Of a DNA stretch of 64,000 nucleotides, positions 54,623 through 63,967 are shown piece by piece. Under the pieces are notes generated by a model that saw only the letters and a list, made by a program, of their open reading frames with translations, was not told where the DNA came from and did not search any database. Location: the NCBI GenBank assembly GCA_031316115.1, contig JALDRC010000007.1, forward strand, positions 62,001 through 126,000, in the 5' to 3' direction. Made by a program: the position numbers and the translations under genes. This DNA comes from Nitrososphaeraceae archaeon. Lineage in GTDB: Archaea > Thermoproteota > Nitrososphaeria > Nitrososphaerales > Nitrososphaeraceae. How positions within the stretch are numbered: the first letter of the stretch is position 1; each line of letters begins with the position of its first letter.

Positions 54623-55945
54623 TTAATCAATTTTAACTAAACTTATGTATTTGTAGGCATCAAGTTGTCCATCAAAAGCATAATGTAATTTTTGATATTG
54701 TTTTTTAAATTCAGTAACATCTTTTTTTACTTTTTTGGTATCTTCCCCATCAATGACAACTCTTTTTATCAAATTTGCAATTTCTATCATTTCACTTTCT
54801 TTCATACCAAGCCTAGTTACTTCGTTTGCACCTATTCTAACTCCACTTGGATGCATATAATTTCTTCCTGCCTTGATATCTCCAGGTAGTAACTGTCTAT
54901 TCAAAATGATATTTGATGCTTCTAACTCCTTTTCTATTGTTCCTCCATCGCCATATTTTGAAACATCAACAGCAATTTGATGTGATTGTGTATATCCTCT
55001 CTTCTCTCCTAAGGCAGTAAAGCCATAGTCAACAAGGCTTTCAGCCAATTTTTTGGCATTTTTTATGAGTTGTTTTGCATATTCTTCCCCAAATTCCAAT
55101 ACTTCTGCTAATGCTACAGCCTTTCCTGCAACATGATGTAAATGATGACTGCTAGTATTACCTGGAAATATAGATTTTTTTATAATTTCAGCATGTTTCT
55201 GTAAAGATACTATGATGCCTCCCTGTGGTCCCCATAAAGTCTTATGGGAACTCATTGTCATAGTATCTACCCCTTCTCTTAATGGATCTTGAAATTGACC
55301 ACCAGCTATAAGTCCAGCTACATGCGCTGCATCATAATTTATATGTATATTATGTTCATGCATAAAATCAGATAACTCTTTAACTGGATGAGGAAAAAGA
55401 AATAGACTACCTCCAAACATAGCCATTTTTGGACTTTTACCATCAACACCCATATCTAGAATTTTCTTCTTAGTAGCATCTACGTCGATAGTCATATCAT
55501 CTTTCAAAAAGGGGAAATGTTCAATTTTTAATCCACATACATGGCCAGCAGTACCATAATGTTCTTTTTTTCCATGAGAAATATGTCCACCATTAGGAAT
55601 TGAAGATGCTAACATGTAATCTCCAGGATTCGTAAACCCAGAATAAATAGCAAGATTAGCTACAACTCCTGAAGTAGCCCTACAATCTGCAAATTCTGCA
55701 TTAAAGACTTTTTTTGCTAGATCATTACAAATGATTTCTACTTCATCTATGTAAATACAACCAGCATATACTCTTTCTCCTGGCCATCCTTCTGCATACC
55801 TATTTCCAAAGTCAGATATTATTGCTTCTCTTACAGCAGTACTGGGAATATTCTCACTAGCAATTAATGGAATAGAATCATTAAACCAATTATGATGTTC
55901 TTTCATTAACTCAAAGATCTTTTGATAGGATTTCTTTGCACTCAT
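54623..55945 (-). CDS. glyA: Serine hydroxymethyltransferase
   Basis: 440 residues, complete. The PLP-binding motif MTMSSHKTLWGPQGG (Lys near 233) and the N-terminal IPLIASENIPS, NRYAEGWPGERVYAG are diagnostic. The PLP-binding aspartate is in YDAAHVAGLIAGG, and the C-terminal ends with LHYAFDGQLDAYKYISLV. It converts serine and tetrahydro(methano)pterin to glycine and the methylene form, the carbon donor for thymidylate synthesis. Archaeal enzymes commonly use a pterin other than folate. Confidence 0.95.
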   Translation of the reverse strand: MSAKKSYQKIFELMKEHHNWFNDSIPLIASENIPSTAVREAIISDFGNRYAEGWPGERVYAGCIYIDEVEIICNDLAKKVFNAEFADCRATSGVVANLAIYSGFTNPGDYMLASSIPNGGHISHGKKEHYGTAGHVCGLKIEHFPFLKDDMTIDVDATKKKILDMGVDGKSPKMAMFGGSLFLFPHPVKELSDFMHEHNIHINYDAAHVAGLIAGGQFQDPLREGVDTMTMSSHKTLWGPQGGIIVSLQKHAEIIKKSIFPGNTSSHHLHHVAGKAVALAEVLEFGEEYAKQLIKNAKKLAESLVDYGFTALGEKRGYTQSHQIAVDVSKYGDGGTIEKELEASNIILNRQLLPGDIKAGRNYMHPSGVRIGANEVTRLGMKESEMIEIANLIKRVVIDGEDTKKVKKDVTEFKKQYQKLHYAFDGQLDAYKYISLVKID

Positions 55946-57023
55946 GATTATTATTAATTGGATTTATTTTCCCAATTTAAAATATTGTTTTGTAGATGAT
56001 CAAATCATAAAATTTTAAGCCATATAAAATTCCTGATCTATGATGTTTTTGTAGCTTCTTTTTATGATATATCGCTTTAAGGTAATTAGTAACTCAATTA
56101 GTTCGAAATTAAATCAGAAATAAACAAAAATATCCCTATAAACTAATTCATATAAAAAATATTTTATTTTTACGGATTGAACATTCCCAATTTTTAAAAA
56201 GCCATTAGTTAATACATTTATAAATTTTTAGTATTATTATATTCTATTATCTAGAAAAAGTTGAAAAAACATGTATTTATATTAATTATACAATTAAGAG
56301 GTATTGGATACAATTAAGCAATAATAATATATCCAAATTGATTTTTCAAAATATTAAAACTATAATTTGAAATATGCTAATTATCATCTACCTATATTTG
56401 AGATTTACTTCTATATAATTAAAATCATCTTTGTTATTGCTGTAAAGAATGTAACTTACAGTTATACTCTTTATTTTGTAAAAAGTATTGGAGAAAAAGA
56501 AGCTAACCTAAGCTTTTGAACCTTATTTTATTTTATTTTATTTTATTTTTTAATAATAAAGTGATAAAATAACTAAATATTCGATCAACATTATTTGTGA
56601 ATTCTATTGATATTATATTTTATAAAATAGAGTTGATTGATAATATCATTAATAATTTAACTTATACGAAACTTTATTAAATAATTATCCAAATTTTATT
56701 ATTTTCATCTAAAAAATTATATGTATTCAATAAAATTTTTTATAATATTTATTAATTATCCTCTTTTTAGGTCAAATATATTCAATCAATATAATACTGT
56801 CACATATTTCAGCAATATCTTTTTAATTATATTAAAATTAAATAATATTATTTAAAAGAATAATATATTATATTCTAAGTTAATACACTAAAACAAACTA
56901 AAATAATTATGAAAAAAATGAAATTATTAATGATATTTTGTCTAAACTAAAAATTTCATAAAGATTTTAAAAAGCTATTAATATCGATTCATTAAAGTCA
57001 ATCTAAGCACTTACGGTGTGAAA
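55946..57023. other. Long AT-rich stretch before tRNA-Val
   Basis: More than 1 kb without any credible ORF. At about 56522-56550 a TTTTA microsatellite (five units) occurs; the same unit is seen at 44195-44216. It includes the promoters of glyA (left) and tRNA-Val (right). I see no RNA fold other than the tRNA. Confidence 0.4.
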
Positions 57024-57098
57024 GGAGGGGTTGTCTAGACTGGTTAGGATACCTGCCTTACACGCAGGTGGTCATGGGTTCGAATCCCATCCCCTCCA
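57024..57098 (+). tRNA. tRNA-Val (anticodon TAC)
   Basis: A 75-nt cloverleaf. Acceptor GGAGGGG pairs with CCCCTCC and the discriminator is A. The anticodon arm is CCTGC-CTTACAC-GCAGG with TAC in the loop. The T-arm is ATGGG-TTCGAAT-CCCAT. The D-arm contains GTCTAGACTGGTTAGGATAC. CCA is not encoded and no intron is present. Directly downstream are remains of an integrase, so its 3' end probably served as an attachment site. Confidence 0.95.
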
Positions 57099-57251
57099 TA
57101 GAAACCTCGGTCCGTGTCAAGACCAAAAATATCGAGAGAGTTAAAAACTCCCAAGAACTGGTAATAAGTACAAAGAAAAGCATATACGAAATAAGATATC
57201 TACACTAGAAAAACAAAACCAGAACATTGGATTCTACGAATCCATATATAG

Positions 57252-57494
57252 CTAAATGACAATGAATCAGACAAAAAAGATATCTTGAAATTTGTCAATC
57301 ATTTACAAGAAAAAGATAAGAGTATACTATGGATTGTTAGATGTATTACAGCTCTATTACAGAGAAGAGATCTAGGAAAATCATTTTCTAAAGTCACAAA
57401 AAATGATATCAAGAAATTGTTTGAGTGGATGAATGAAAAAGAGTACAAGGCTTTGACACATGAAAAATACAGAGTATATAGCTGTCCACATTAA
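57252..57494 (+). pseudogene. Truncated tyrosine recombinase (SAM-like N-domain only)
   Basis: The frame from 57252 carries KKDILKFVNHLQEKDKSILW, then CITALLQRRDLGKSFSKVTKNDIKKLFEWMNEKEYKALTHEKYR, which is the core-binding (SAM-like) domain of archaeal tyrosine integrases. It then ends with VYSCPH and a TAA. The catalytic domain with R-H-R-Y residues is missing. No ATG starts the frame (TTG at 57285). Lying 150 bp from tRNA-Val, it is the relic of an integrated element's recombinase. Confidence 0.7.
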
Positions 57495-57683
57495 AATTAA
57501 ATACTTTACAATTCTATAGTGATGGATTAGTGCAACTCACATAAATATGAGGTTTTTGAAAGCTATTTTATGAACGATATTTAAGTTTCTGTAGATATAA
57601 ACAAAAAAGAAAATAAAGATAGATATAAAAATATACATTTTACTGTTCGCATCTCACCTGAAGAGTATAACTATTTTAATAAT

Positions 57684-57944
57684 ATGATTAGTATACTCTA
57701 TAATCTTAAAGTAAATGGAAGACCTATGTTAAAAAGTATGAGTTTATCTAGTTTTTGTAAAATGGCATTATATTATTTTTGTAATAATTACAGAGATAAC
57801 GTTTTTTCCAATAATGCTGTAAACAAAATTGATATTGATGATACTGATACTTTTGAAAAATTTCTTGCTTTCCGGGTCAAGTATACAAATTATCCCCTTG
57901 ATAAACAAATTGAAGACTTGAAAAAAGACGGATATCTTCAATAA
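57684..57944 (+). CDS. Small helical protein, likely DNA-binding, from the old integrated element
   Basis: 86 residues from ATG. The frame stays open upstream to 57585 and encodes HFTVRISPEEYNYFNNM there, a strand-helix typical of ribbon-helix-helix proteins, so the true start may be lost or non-standard. After this come KSMSLSSFCKMALYYFCNNY and an acidic end. RHH proteins regulate plasmid and phage genes. Located in the debris of the integrated element behind tRNA-Val. Function unproven. Confidence 0.45.
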   Translation: MISILYNLKVNGRPMLKSMSLSSFCKMALYYFCNNYRDNVFSNNAVNKIDIDDTDTFEKFLAFRVKYTNYPLDKQIEDLKKDGYLQ

Positions 57945-58318
57945 TTTGTAATCATCTCAATTGTGAAAATGCTCAACTCTTTGACGTAATTTCTATATAA
58001 TTATTAATGGTTTTAAGATAGATGATAGCATAAATTGATATATTTTTAGTATTTTTTATTTTGCTTTTTTACTATCTTTTTCTTTAGCGATGAAGAACCA
58101 CCAGACTTTCAGTATGCTATTCAGAATAACCTATATGATCGGGATGGGAAGTAGTTTTAAATTCTAAAATTCTGATACGGAATATTTAGTTACTTTCTTC
58201 TAGTTTAATATCACAACGGAAACCATGTCCAAAGATAAAAATGAAAAGAGCGAGAATATCCGAAAAATCGGACAAAACAATCAGTAGTAATGTTCTCTTA
58301 CGTTTGTAAATAATAACA
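57945..58318. other. Gene-free stretch
   Basis: Short unclear frames only, for example MSKDKNEKSENIRKIG at about 58225, which ends after 20 codons. Probably decayed sequence between the integrase relic and the DUF1254 gene. Confidence 0.3.
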
Positions 58319-59821
58319 TTACCTTATTATCTGAACTGGAGGAATCTTATATTCTCCATTCAATACTATGTCTTCTGGAATATACATTCTCAACATCAGA
58401 TTGAAATCATCAGATGGAGCTGGAAGCCAGTTAGAATCCCTATCTTTTCCAGGATTATCATGTTGAATGTAAATGTCAAGTGAACCATCTAAATTGTACT
58501 GTAGTCCAGCAGTCCGGTCGCCTATAGCATAACGATTTAATGGATTATCCTCAAAGTAGGATTTTGAATTGTACATGGTTACTGACCAGAATGCTTTGAC
58601 AGGTGGTAGGTTATCATTATCAAAATGTAGCACATATTTTTGACTTCCCTTGAGAGGATTTCCGCTACCGTCAACATATGCCTTGGAATAAACGGCCTCT
58701 TCCGGAGAATTCTGTGCAATAGAATCCTTTGCTATTGCTGCTCTTAAAAGATAATCAGTACCGAAATTACCACTCTTTAAATTAAATGTCCATCCATTGA
58801 TTAGGTTGGTACCGTGTTTTACCTTCTCATCTATTAACTTTTCACCTTCAATTATTCCCTGTTTCAATGCATTCAAAATAGTTTGATTCTGTGTATCGAA
58901 AGGTTTCATATTTGGTCCTATACCAATTGTCTTAAACTTTGCAACTATATTAGAATCATATGAACAAGGAGGATCTGAAGCCATATCTTTACTTATCTCA
59001 TCGAAAATTCCTGGTCCTGTAGTTGGAACCTTATCTGGTTGTGGTGAAACGGGAGCAGATACCGATGAAGATGATGTTGATGATTGATTTTCATTATTTA
59101 AAGGATATAAATTGAGCATATCTTGTATCTTGTTAACATTGTTTTCATCTTGAGTACCATTTACCAATATGCGATTTACAAGCCACATCGTATTGGTAGG
59201 AGATTTTACTTCAGTCATATTAGACGGAACAGTACCATTCCAATTAGGTCCGCTTATCAGATAAGTGCCACCTGATGTTACATTAGTGCGACTTCCAATA
59301 AACATGAAATTGTTACTATATGCATCCATAAATTGAAATGTGTAATATCTATCTGGAATAGGTGGAATCTCCAGAACAAGTGGCTCATCATTCAATTTAA
59401 TCAAAGCACGACTATACAGAGTATCTACATTAGGATTTACAACATCTGTAAAACTTGCATTTATTAAATTGCGAACAGGAGTAAATGTATTTAGAGGTCC
59501 TCTGGCAACTCCAGGTGGAGTATTGGGATCTGTACCGAAATCAACAGCCCTATTTGTTATGACAAGGGGATAACCCCAAATATAAGCAAGAGTTGCAATG
59601 TCAGTGGGGTCATTGGACTCTTCTAGTTGTTTCATCTGTTCATTAAAATTAACTTGCGTGTCTGATTGAGAAATGGAAGATATATTTGTAGCTGACGGAT
59701 CTCTGGCATATGAATTATGTATTGGCATGGGTTGAAAAATGAGCAAGAATACAACGATAAAAATTGATGATAAGCAAAATAACCTAGTGATTCTAGATGA
59801 TGCAAAATTTAGAAAATACAT
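58319..59821 (-). CDS. Secreted DUF1254/DUF1214 protein
   Basis: 500 residues. The signal peptide (LFCLSSIFIVVFLLIFQPMP) precedes the DUF1254 domain (about 75-250: YIWGYPLVITNRAV, LNTFTPVRNLINASFTDVVNPNVDTLYSRALIKL, PIPDRYYTFQFMDAYSNNFMFIG). After a Ser/Pro linker comes the DUF1214 domain (about 370-495: YVLHFDNDNLPPVKAFWSVTMYNSKSYFEDNPLNRYAIGDR, LDIYIQHDNPGKD). These two domains always go together in exported proteins of uncertain function. It is complete. Its start lies 30-50 bp from the old IS6 relic. Confidence 0.9.
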   Translation of the reverse strand: MYFLNFASSRITRLFCLSSIFIVVFLLIFQPMPIHNSYARDPSATNISSISQSDTQVNFNEQMKQLEESNDPTDIATLAYIWGYPLVITNRAVDFGTDPNTPPGVARGPLNTFTPVRNLINASFTDVVNPNVDTLYSRALIKLNDEPLVLEIPPIPDRYYTFQFMDAYSNNFMFIGSRTNVTSGGTYLISGPNWNGTVPSNMTEVKSPTNTMWLVNRILVNGTQDENNVNKIQDMLNLYPLNNENQSSTSSSSVSAPVSPQPDKVPTTGPGIFDEISKDMASDPPCSYDSNIVAKFKTIGIGPNMKPFDTQNQTILNALKQGIIEGEKLIDEKVKHGTNLINGWTFNLKSGNFGTDYLLRAAIAKDSIAQNSPEEAVYSKAYVDGSGNPLKGSQKYVLHFDNDNLPPVKAFWSVTMYNSKSYFEDNPLNRYAIGDRTAGLQYNLDGSLDIYIQHDNPGKDRDSNWLPAPSDDFNLMLRMYIPEDIVLNGEYKIPPVQIIR

Positions 59822-59849
59822 GTGCGTGGATATTTATTTACTGTATTTA

Positions 59850-60106
59850 AGGATTATGCAAAATATGGAAAACATACTGTTTATACCGATGGTGGACCTA
59901 GTATGATCAAGCATGCAATGTAATTGGATTAAAACACTATTTACATTCTTCAATAGAAAAATTTGATGGAAAGGTTTAACCAGTACCTGAAAGACAGAAT
60001 AGAAAGTTTTGATGATTACTATCCTTGTATCAAAGAAAATTGTAATCTCTTTCCTGTATATAACTGGATACAATACTTTGTATCTATGTATAATGATACT
60101 ATAACC
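59850..60106 (+). mobile_element. Older IS6-like copy, left part, interrupted by the newer copy
   Basis: The plus strand from about 59853 reads as transposase remains: KYGKHTVYTDGG, then KHYLHSSIEK, FDDYYPC-like and YNWIQYFVSMYNDTIT in shifted frames with stops. These match the transposase at 60114-60773, which lies on the opposite strand. The copy stops exactly at the target duplication 60099-60106 and its last 50 bp resume at 60836. The 5' two thirds are missing. Confidence 0.85.
60099..60106. repeat. 8-bp target-site duplication, left (CTATAACC)
   Basis: CTATAACC precedes GGCTCTGTT, the left end of the IS6-like element, and is repeated exactly at 60828-60835. Confidence 0.8.
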
Positions 60107-60827
60107 GGCTCTGTTAAGATAAGATAATATTCACCTCCTTTAACCAAAAATTATTGTTATTATTTGTTATTACATCGTTATACATAGAAGTAAAGAATTG
60201 TATCCAGTTATGAACATGAAATAGATTACATTCAATTTGCTTACAAGGATAGTAATCATCAAATGATTCAATTCTATCTTTAAAATACTGGTTTGCTCTT
60301 TCCATCAAACTTTTTTCTATTGAAGAATGTAGATAGTGTTTTAATTCAATTACATGACACGCTTCCTCGTACCATGTACCGCCATCTGTATAGACAGTAT
60401 GTTTTCCATATTTTGTAACTAATGATCTAATGAATTTTTCTGCAACAAGCATGTTTCTCTCTTCAGAAATATAGATTCCAAGCACCGAAGAGTTAATTGG
60501 TTCTATACATATCCATAACCAAAAATGTTGACTACCAATCTGAATAATTGTTTCATCTATAATAAAAGCAGTTACTCTTTTTCTTTTGTAGATCTGACAG
60601 GAACCAAACCTTTGTATCCAATTCCAAACAGAAACATGACTCCTTTTATCATCTCTAAATACTACTAATGCTTTAGATGTACTGCGTAGGCTCAAACCAA
60701 GAAAGTACAGATAAAGAGAATACATTACAATAAAAGAAGCTGTTCTATTTCTTTCAAATTTGATTTGATTCATACGATAAATATAAAGTTCTTAGCTATA
60801 GCTGTTTCTGCTTAAGTTAACAGAACC
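60107..60827 (-). mobile_element. IS6-like insertion sequence, intact, nested
   Basis: 721 bp with ends GGCTCTGTTAAGATAAG and, inverted, GGTTCTGTTAACTTAAG (14 of 17 identical), flanked by the 8-bp duplication CTATAACC. Size, GG(T/C)TCTGTT ends and 8-bp duplication are those of the IS6 group. It carries one intact transposase gene. It was inserted into an older, opposite copy of the same family whose two parts lie at 59850-60106 and 60836-60893. Confidence 0.9.
60114..60773 (-). CDS. IS6-family transposase
   Basis: 219 residues, complete. HTH-like start (LGLSLRSTSKALVVFRDDKRSHVSVWNWIQRFG), then the DDE core: D73 in FIIDETIIQIG, D130 in VYTDGGTWYEEA, E158 in MERANQYFKDR, and the typical FDDYYPC. 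It fills almost the whole element and its stop lies 7 bp inside the left end. It moves the element by cointegrate formation, as is usual for the IS6 group. Uninterrupted and with intact active-site residues, it is likely functional. Confidence 0.92.
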   Translation of the reverse strand: MNQIKFERNRTASFIVMYSLYLYFLGLSLRSTSKALVVFRDDKRSHVSVWNWIQRFGSCQIYKRKRVTAFIIDETIIQIGSQHFWLWICIEPINSSVLGIYISEERNMLVAEKFIRSLVTKYGKHTVYTDGGTWYEEACHVIELKHYLHSSIEKSLMERANQYFKDRIESFDDYYPCKQIECNLFHVHNWIQFFTSMYNDVITNNNNNFWLKEVNIILS

Positions 60828-60835
60828 CTATAACC
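60828..60835. repeat. 8-bp target-site duplication, right (CTATAACC)
   Basis: Second copy of CTATAACC, after the right end (AACAGAACC) of the nested IS6-like element. Confidence 0.8.
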
Positions 60836-60893
60836 AATAAAAGTAATTTTGAGTTAGATAAGGAGGTGAATATTATCTTAAATCAGTACCCAT
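60836..60893 (+). mobile_element. Older IS6-like copy, right part
   Basis: Reads on from the interrupted transposase: after removing the insert and one duplication the frame gives MYNDTIT, NKSNF, ELDKEVNIILNQ, parallel to the MYNDVIT...LKEVNIILS end of the intact enzyme. AAGGAGGTGAATATTATCTT (60860-60879) equals the same site in the intact copy. Confidence 0.85.
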
Positions 60894-61260
60894 ACATGCA
60901 TTCTCACCGATTATTTGTTGCAAAATGTTTATGAACCCTGGATTTTAATAAGGGAGTATATTAAAGGAAAATCCTCGATAAAAATTTTTAAATCAATTGA
61001 AAATTCTATCTAATTTGATACCAATCAAAAGCTTCGATATTTGGGTATATTATTCAAAATGAATTAAAAGAGTTATAATTTCCACCCATGTCTACTACTA
61101 AGTACAATAGAATAAATTATCTTGATTTGTACGATAGGAGATTAAAAGATATACAATAAAATTTAAGAAATTCTAAATAGAAATGTTCAATTAACCAAAT
61201 ATCACAAACCACATTTTGTATTCCAAAACCATTTAATATTATTAAACATAAATTAGTTGA
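60894..61260. other. Gene-free AT-rich stretch
   Basis: No ORF or RNA is supported between the old IS6 part and the acidic-repeat protein. Confidence 0.3.
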
Positions 61261-61794
61261 TTAGAATACTCCATCATCTCGTAATACATCTTGATTCTCC
61301 TCTGATAATGGATCATCATCTCGTAATACATCTTGATTCTCCTCTGATAATGGATCATCATCTCGTAATACATCTCTGTTATCATAATTACATTGGTCAT
61401 CATCCTGTGATATTTCTTGATTGATCTCTGCTGATTCATTATTTTGATCGTCATCCTCGTCATAGACATCTGCAGCATAAACCCCGATATTTGCAAAATT
61501 TGTAATCTCAATACCAAGTTCTTTTTGCAATTTTTGTATTCTTTCTGCATACATTATTTGATTCTTCAGATCAATTCTACTCCGTGATATATTAAATCCA
61601 ATCCAACATTTCTGCAAGGCTCCCCATGTTTCCATATCTGTATAGCCAGACTCTAATAATCTACCATATTTACTTACATGTTTAATATTATGTAAAATTC
61701 GCTGTATTGGATTTATATTGTATTTTTTATTAAAATGATAAAATTTATACTTGTTTAGTCCATATTTGTATGGATATCGTCCATATTTCGACAT
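61261..61794 (-). CDS. Basic protein with an acidic 14-residue tandem tail repeat
   Basis: 177 residues when started at MSKYGRYPYKYG; an upstream ATG at 61875 adds 27 less likely residues. The front (1-120) is basic and aromatic (YKYGLNKYKFYHFNKKYNINPIQRIL, WGALQKCWIGFNISRSRIDLKNQI). A short region looks like a coiled coil (YAERIQKLQKELG), and the last 60 residues are acidic with repeats of DVLRDDDPLSEENQ. A basic body with an acidic tail suggests a nucleic-acid-binding protein with a charge-neutralising tail; no family recognised. It lies among IS relics. Confidence 0.5.
   Translation of the reverse strand: MSKYGRYPYKYGLNKYKFYHFNKKYNINPIQRILHNIKHVSKYGRLLESGYTDMETWGALQKCWIGFNISRSRIDLKNQIMYAERIQKLQKELGIEITNFANIGVYAADVYDEDDDQNNESAEINQEISQDDDQCNYDNRDVLRDDDPLSEENQDVLRDDDPLSEENQDVLRDDGVF
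61272..61375 (-). repeat. 42-bp tandem repeat (2.5 copies) encoding acidic tail
   Basis: Identical units start at 61272 and 61314, and a partial third at 61356. The unit encodes DVLRDDDPLSEENQ and keeps the frame. The identity indicates recent expansion or homogenisation. Confidence 0.88.
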
Positions 61795-61949
61795 TATAAT
61801 ACAGAGGTTGTATAGAAAAAAATGATTTAAATGTTGACAGGACAGGAGATATTTTTTATTATCTAAGATGATCACTTGAAAAAAGATTGGTATATTTTTA
61901 TAATTGTATAAAAAAGAATAATGATCTTTAAATGATTTGGTTTATTTTC

Positions 61950-62253
61950 CAAAGGTAACACAGGAATAATCCGTATTTCCATTGTGACAGTTATATATGG
62001 GTAGAATGAAAAAAGATGGAAACAAAAAGATAAACTGGATTATGATAAAGATCACCAACACAGCATCAAGAAATGATGTAAGATTAAAGAAATACTACAC
62101 AAGGATATCAAAAAGACACGGACACCATTTAGCAATAACTCGTGTTGCAAACAAAATGAAAGGATAATCTGGACTATGCTAACATACAAACAATTGTATA
62201 ACCAAAGAAAAAGTGAACTGTATGAAAGAAAAATTAAGAGGATCCAGAAGTAA
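61950..62253 (+). mobile_element. IS110-type transposase remnant (C-terminal end)
   Basis: In frame: YMGRMKKDGNKKINWIMIKI, ASRNDVRLKKYYTRISKRHGHHLAITRVANKM (ATG 62006 to TAA 62165-62167), then in a shifted frame WTMLTYKQLYNQRKSELYERKIKR up to a TAA at 62251. This is the C-terminal Transposase_20 region of IS110 enzymes (GRITKQGN..LRW, FYxRIxxRxGxxxAIxAxARK). PKVTQE and stops precede it. The DEDD N-domain is absent; no element ends are recognisable. Confidence 0.75.
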
Positions 62254-62941
62254 CATAATATGATACATTACTGTACCATACTCAGATAAAGTATCAAACA
62301 GGAAAGAGCAGTTATACTTGGATAAATGATATGTTCAGAGATGACTTTTACATAGATTATATATCGAGATGTCTACAACTTTTTGGCTTATTTTTTAATC
62401 CCACTTCTCTTTGGCAAAGATAATATCATATTTTACATTTATTATAAAAAGTAATCTTTCAGTTACCTTTGGATTAGTTTCCTTCTTGTATAATTTAATC
62501 AATTAATTTTTTGAATACACAGTTATATATGACCAAATAAACAGCACAGTAGATATTTTTTACTCTCTCAAATATGATAATAATAAAATATGATTAGGAA
62601 ATATATGCTAATAGGTATAGCTTTAACCAATATATAAAATGCAACCATTTTCTATGATTTTATAGTATCAGAACAATAAAATAGTAATGTTAAGCTCTAC
62701 AAGATTATCCTATATCAAAGTTAAATGTCTGTATAACAGATATTTAAGTTATAAAGACTTTTATAATATAACAAAAAATAACATAATAGCATATTTATAG
62801 CAAATTTAAAATCAAAAAAAAAACAGCGGAAGAAAATCCTACTGATAAATGAATTGGAACATACAATACAAGCCAGATAACATTAAGTAAATTTTTTAGA
62901 TGTTTTTATAATAGAATGTAATGAAAAAATAGATTTGGCTG
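62254..62941. other. Gene-free AT-rich stretch
   Basis: About 690 bp without supported ORF between the IS110 relic and the stop of the multicopper oxidase gene. A poly-A run lies at about 62814-62822. Confidence 0.35.
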
Positions 62942-63967
62942 TCATTTTTCTGCTTGTAGTTTTTTCTGTAGATCATATTGCCATTCAAACATTGAAATAC
63001 TGTTTGTCATCCTATCAGTAGTATTATTATTATCATCTACTATTATTTTTCCCATATTTCCTTTTTCTTCTTGTATTCCATGACTATGAAATAGATAAGT
63101 TCCAGGATATTTCCATTTTGCTTCAATTATTACAGCATCACCTGGTGAAATTGGAATAGTCTGTGCATTATATGGTTGATTTGATAACAAACCTGAGGGA
63201 TATACCTTGAAAATAGTGCTATGCAAATGTAATGGCGCTGCTATAGTACTACCTACATTTATTGCATAAATCCTTAATAAATCAGTCTGATTGAACTCAA
63301 TAGGATTATTCAGATATTGATAGGAATATCCATTTATTGGATATACATCTGCAATAAACTTTGTAAGATCATTTGCATCGGTACTAAATTCACTAAATAC
63401 CATGTAATATTCTTTTGCAGGTTTCAAAGGTACTTTTGGATCTACTACCATTATACCATACATGCCCATTCTTATATGTTCAGAGACAGGCATAGTATGA
63501 CAATGATACATCAAGGTACCTGCCGGTTCTGCAGTAATGTTATATAGGTATGACTGTCCTGGCATTATAACAGGTAGAACTCCATCATTTTTATCATTAT
63601 GAATTCCATGAAAATGTAATGTATGAGGATATGTACTATTATTTCTAAATTCAATTGTGACTTTATCATCTTCAGTAAATCGTAATGGTGGTCCTGGTAC
63701 TGTATTGTTAAAAGCCCATGCTTTGACCTCATCACCTGGACCTATCTCTAATTCTACATCTGTTACATTTATAATTATTTTTTTATCTGGAATAAACAAA
63801 GTATTTCCTTCATCTTTTAATTCCTTATTCATAATATTACTAATTGTTTGATTTTTTTCTTCTTCCTGTGAATCTATTTTAGGTACTTGTACCATCGTGA
63901 TAAAAACAAAGACAACAATAACAAAACCCAATAACGAATTTTTGAAAATTGTTTTAAATTCGTTCAT
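62942..63967 (-). CDS. Two-domain multicopper oxidase
   Basis: 341 residues with a signal or anchor segment (SLLGFVIVVFVFITMVQV). Domain 1 has PHTLHFHGIH (H115, H118, H120, H123) and YHCHTMPVSEHIRMGM (H155, C156, H157, H164, M169), so it carries a type 1 copper plus HxH ligands. Domain 2 has APLHLHS (H247, H249) and FHSHG (H294, H296) but no cysteine. T1 copper only in domain 1 is the pattern of type C two-domain oxidases, or of nitrite-reductase-like enzymes. The HCH triplet points to an oxygen-reducing trinuclear site between subunits. The gene is complete within the window; the substrate is unknown. Confidence 0.9.
   Translation of the reverse strand: MNEFKTIFKNSLLGFVIVVFVFITMVQVPKIDSQEEEKNQTISNIMNKELKDEGNTLFIPDKKIIINVTDVELEIGPGDEVKAWAFNNTVPGPPLRFTEDDKVTIEFRNNSTYPHTLHFHGIHNDKNDGVLPVIMPGQSYLYNITAEPAGTLMYHCHTMPVSEHIRMGMYGIMVVDPKVPLKPAKEYYMVFSEFSTDANDLTKFIADVYPINGYSYQYLNNPIEFNQTDLLRIYAINVGSTIAAPLHLHSTIFKVYPSGLLSNQPYNAQTIPISPGDAVIIEAKWKYPGTYLFHSHGIQEEKGNMGKIIVDDNNNTTDRMTNSISMFEWQYDLQKKLQAEK

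Noticed and set aside
56520..56552. TTTTA microsatellite as a functional element
   Set aside because: Simple slippage repeat in AT-rich spacer; a similar run at 44195 lies between convergent genes, giving no common function.
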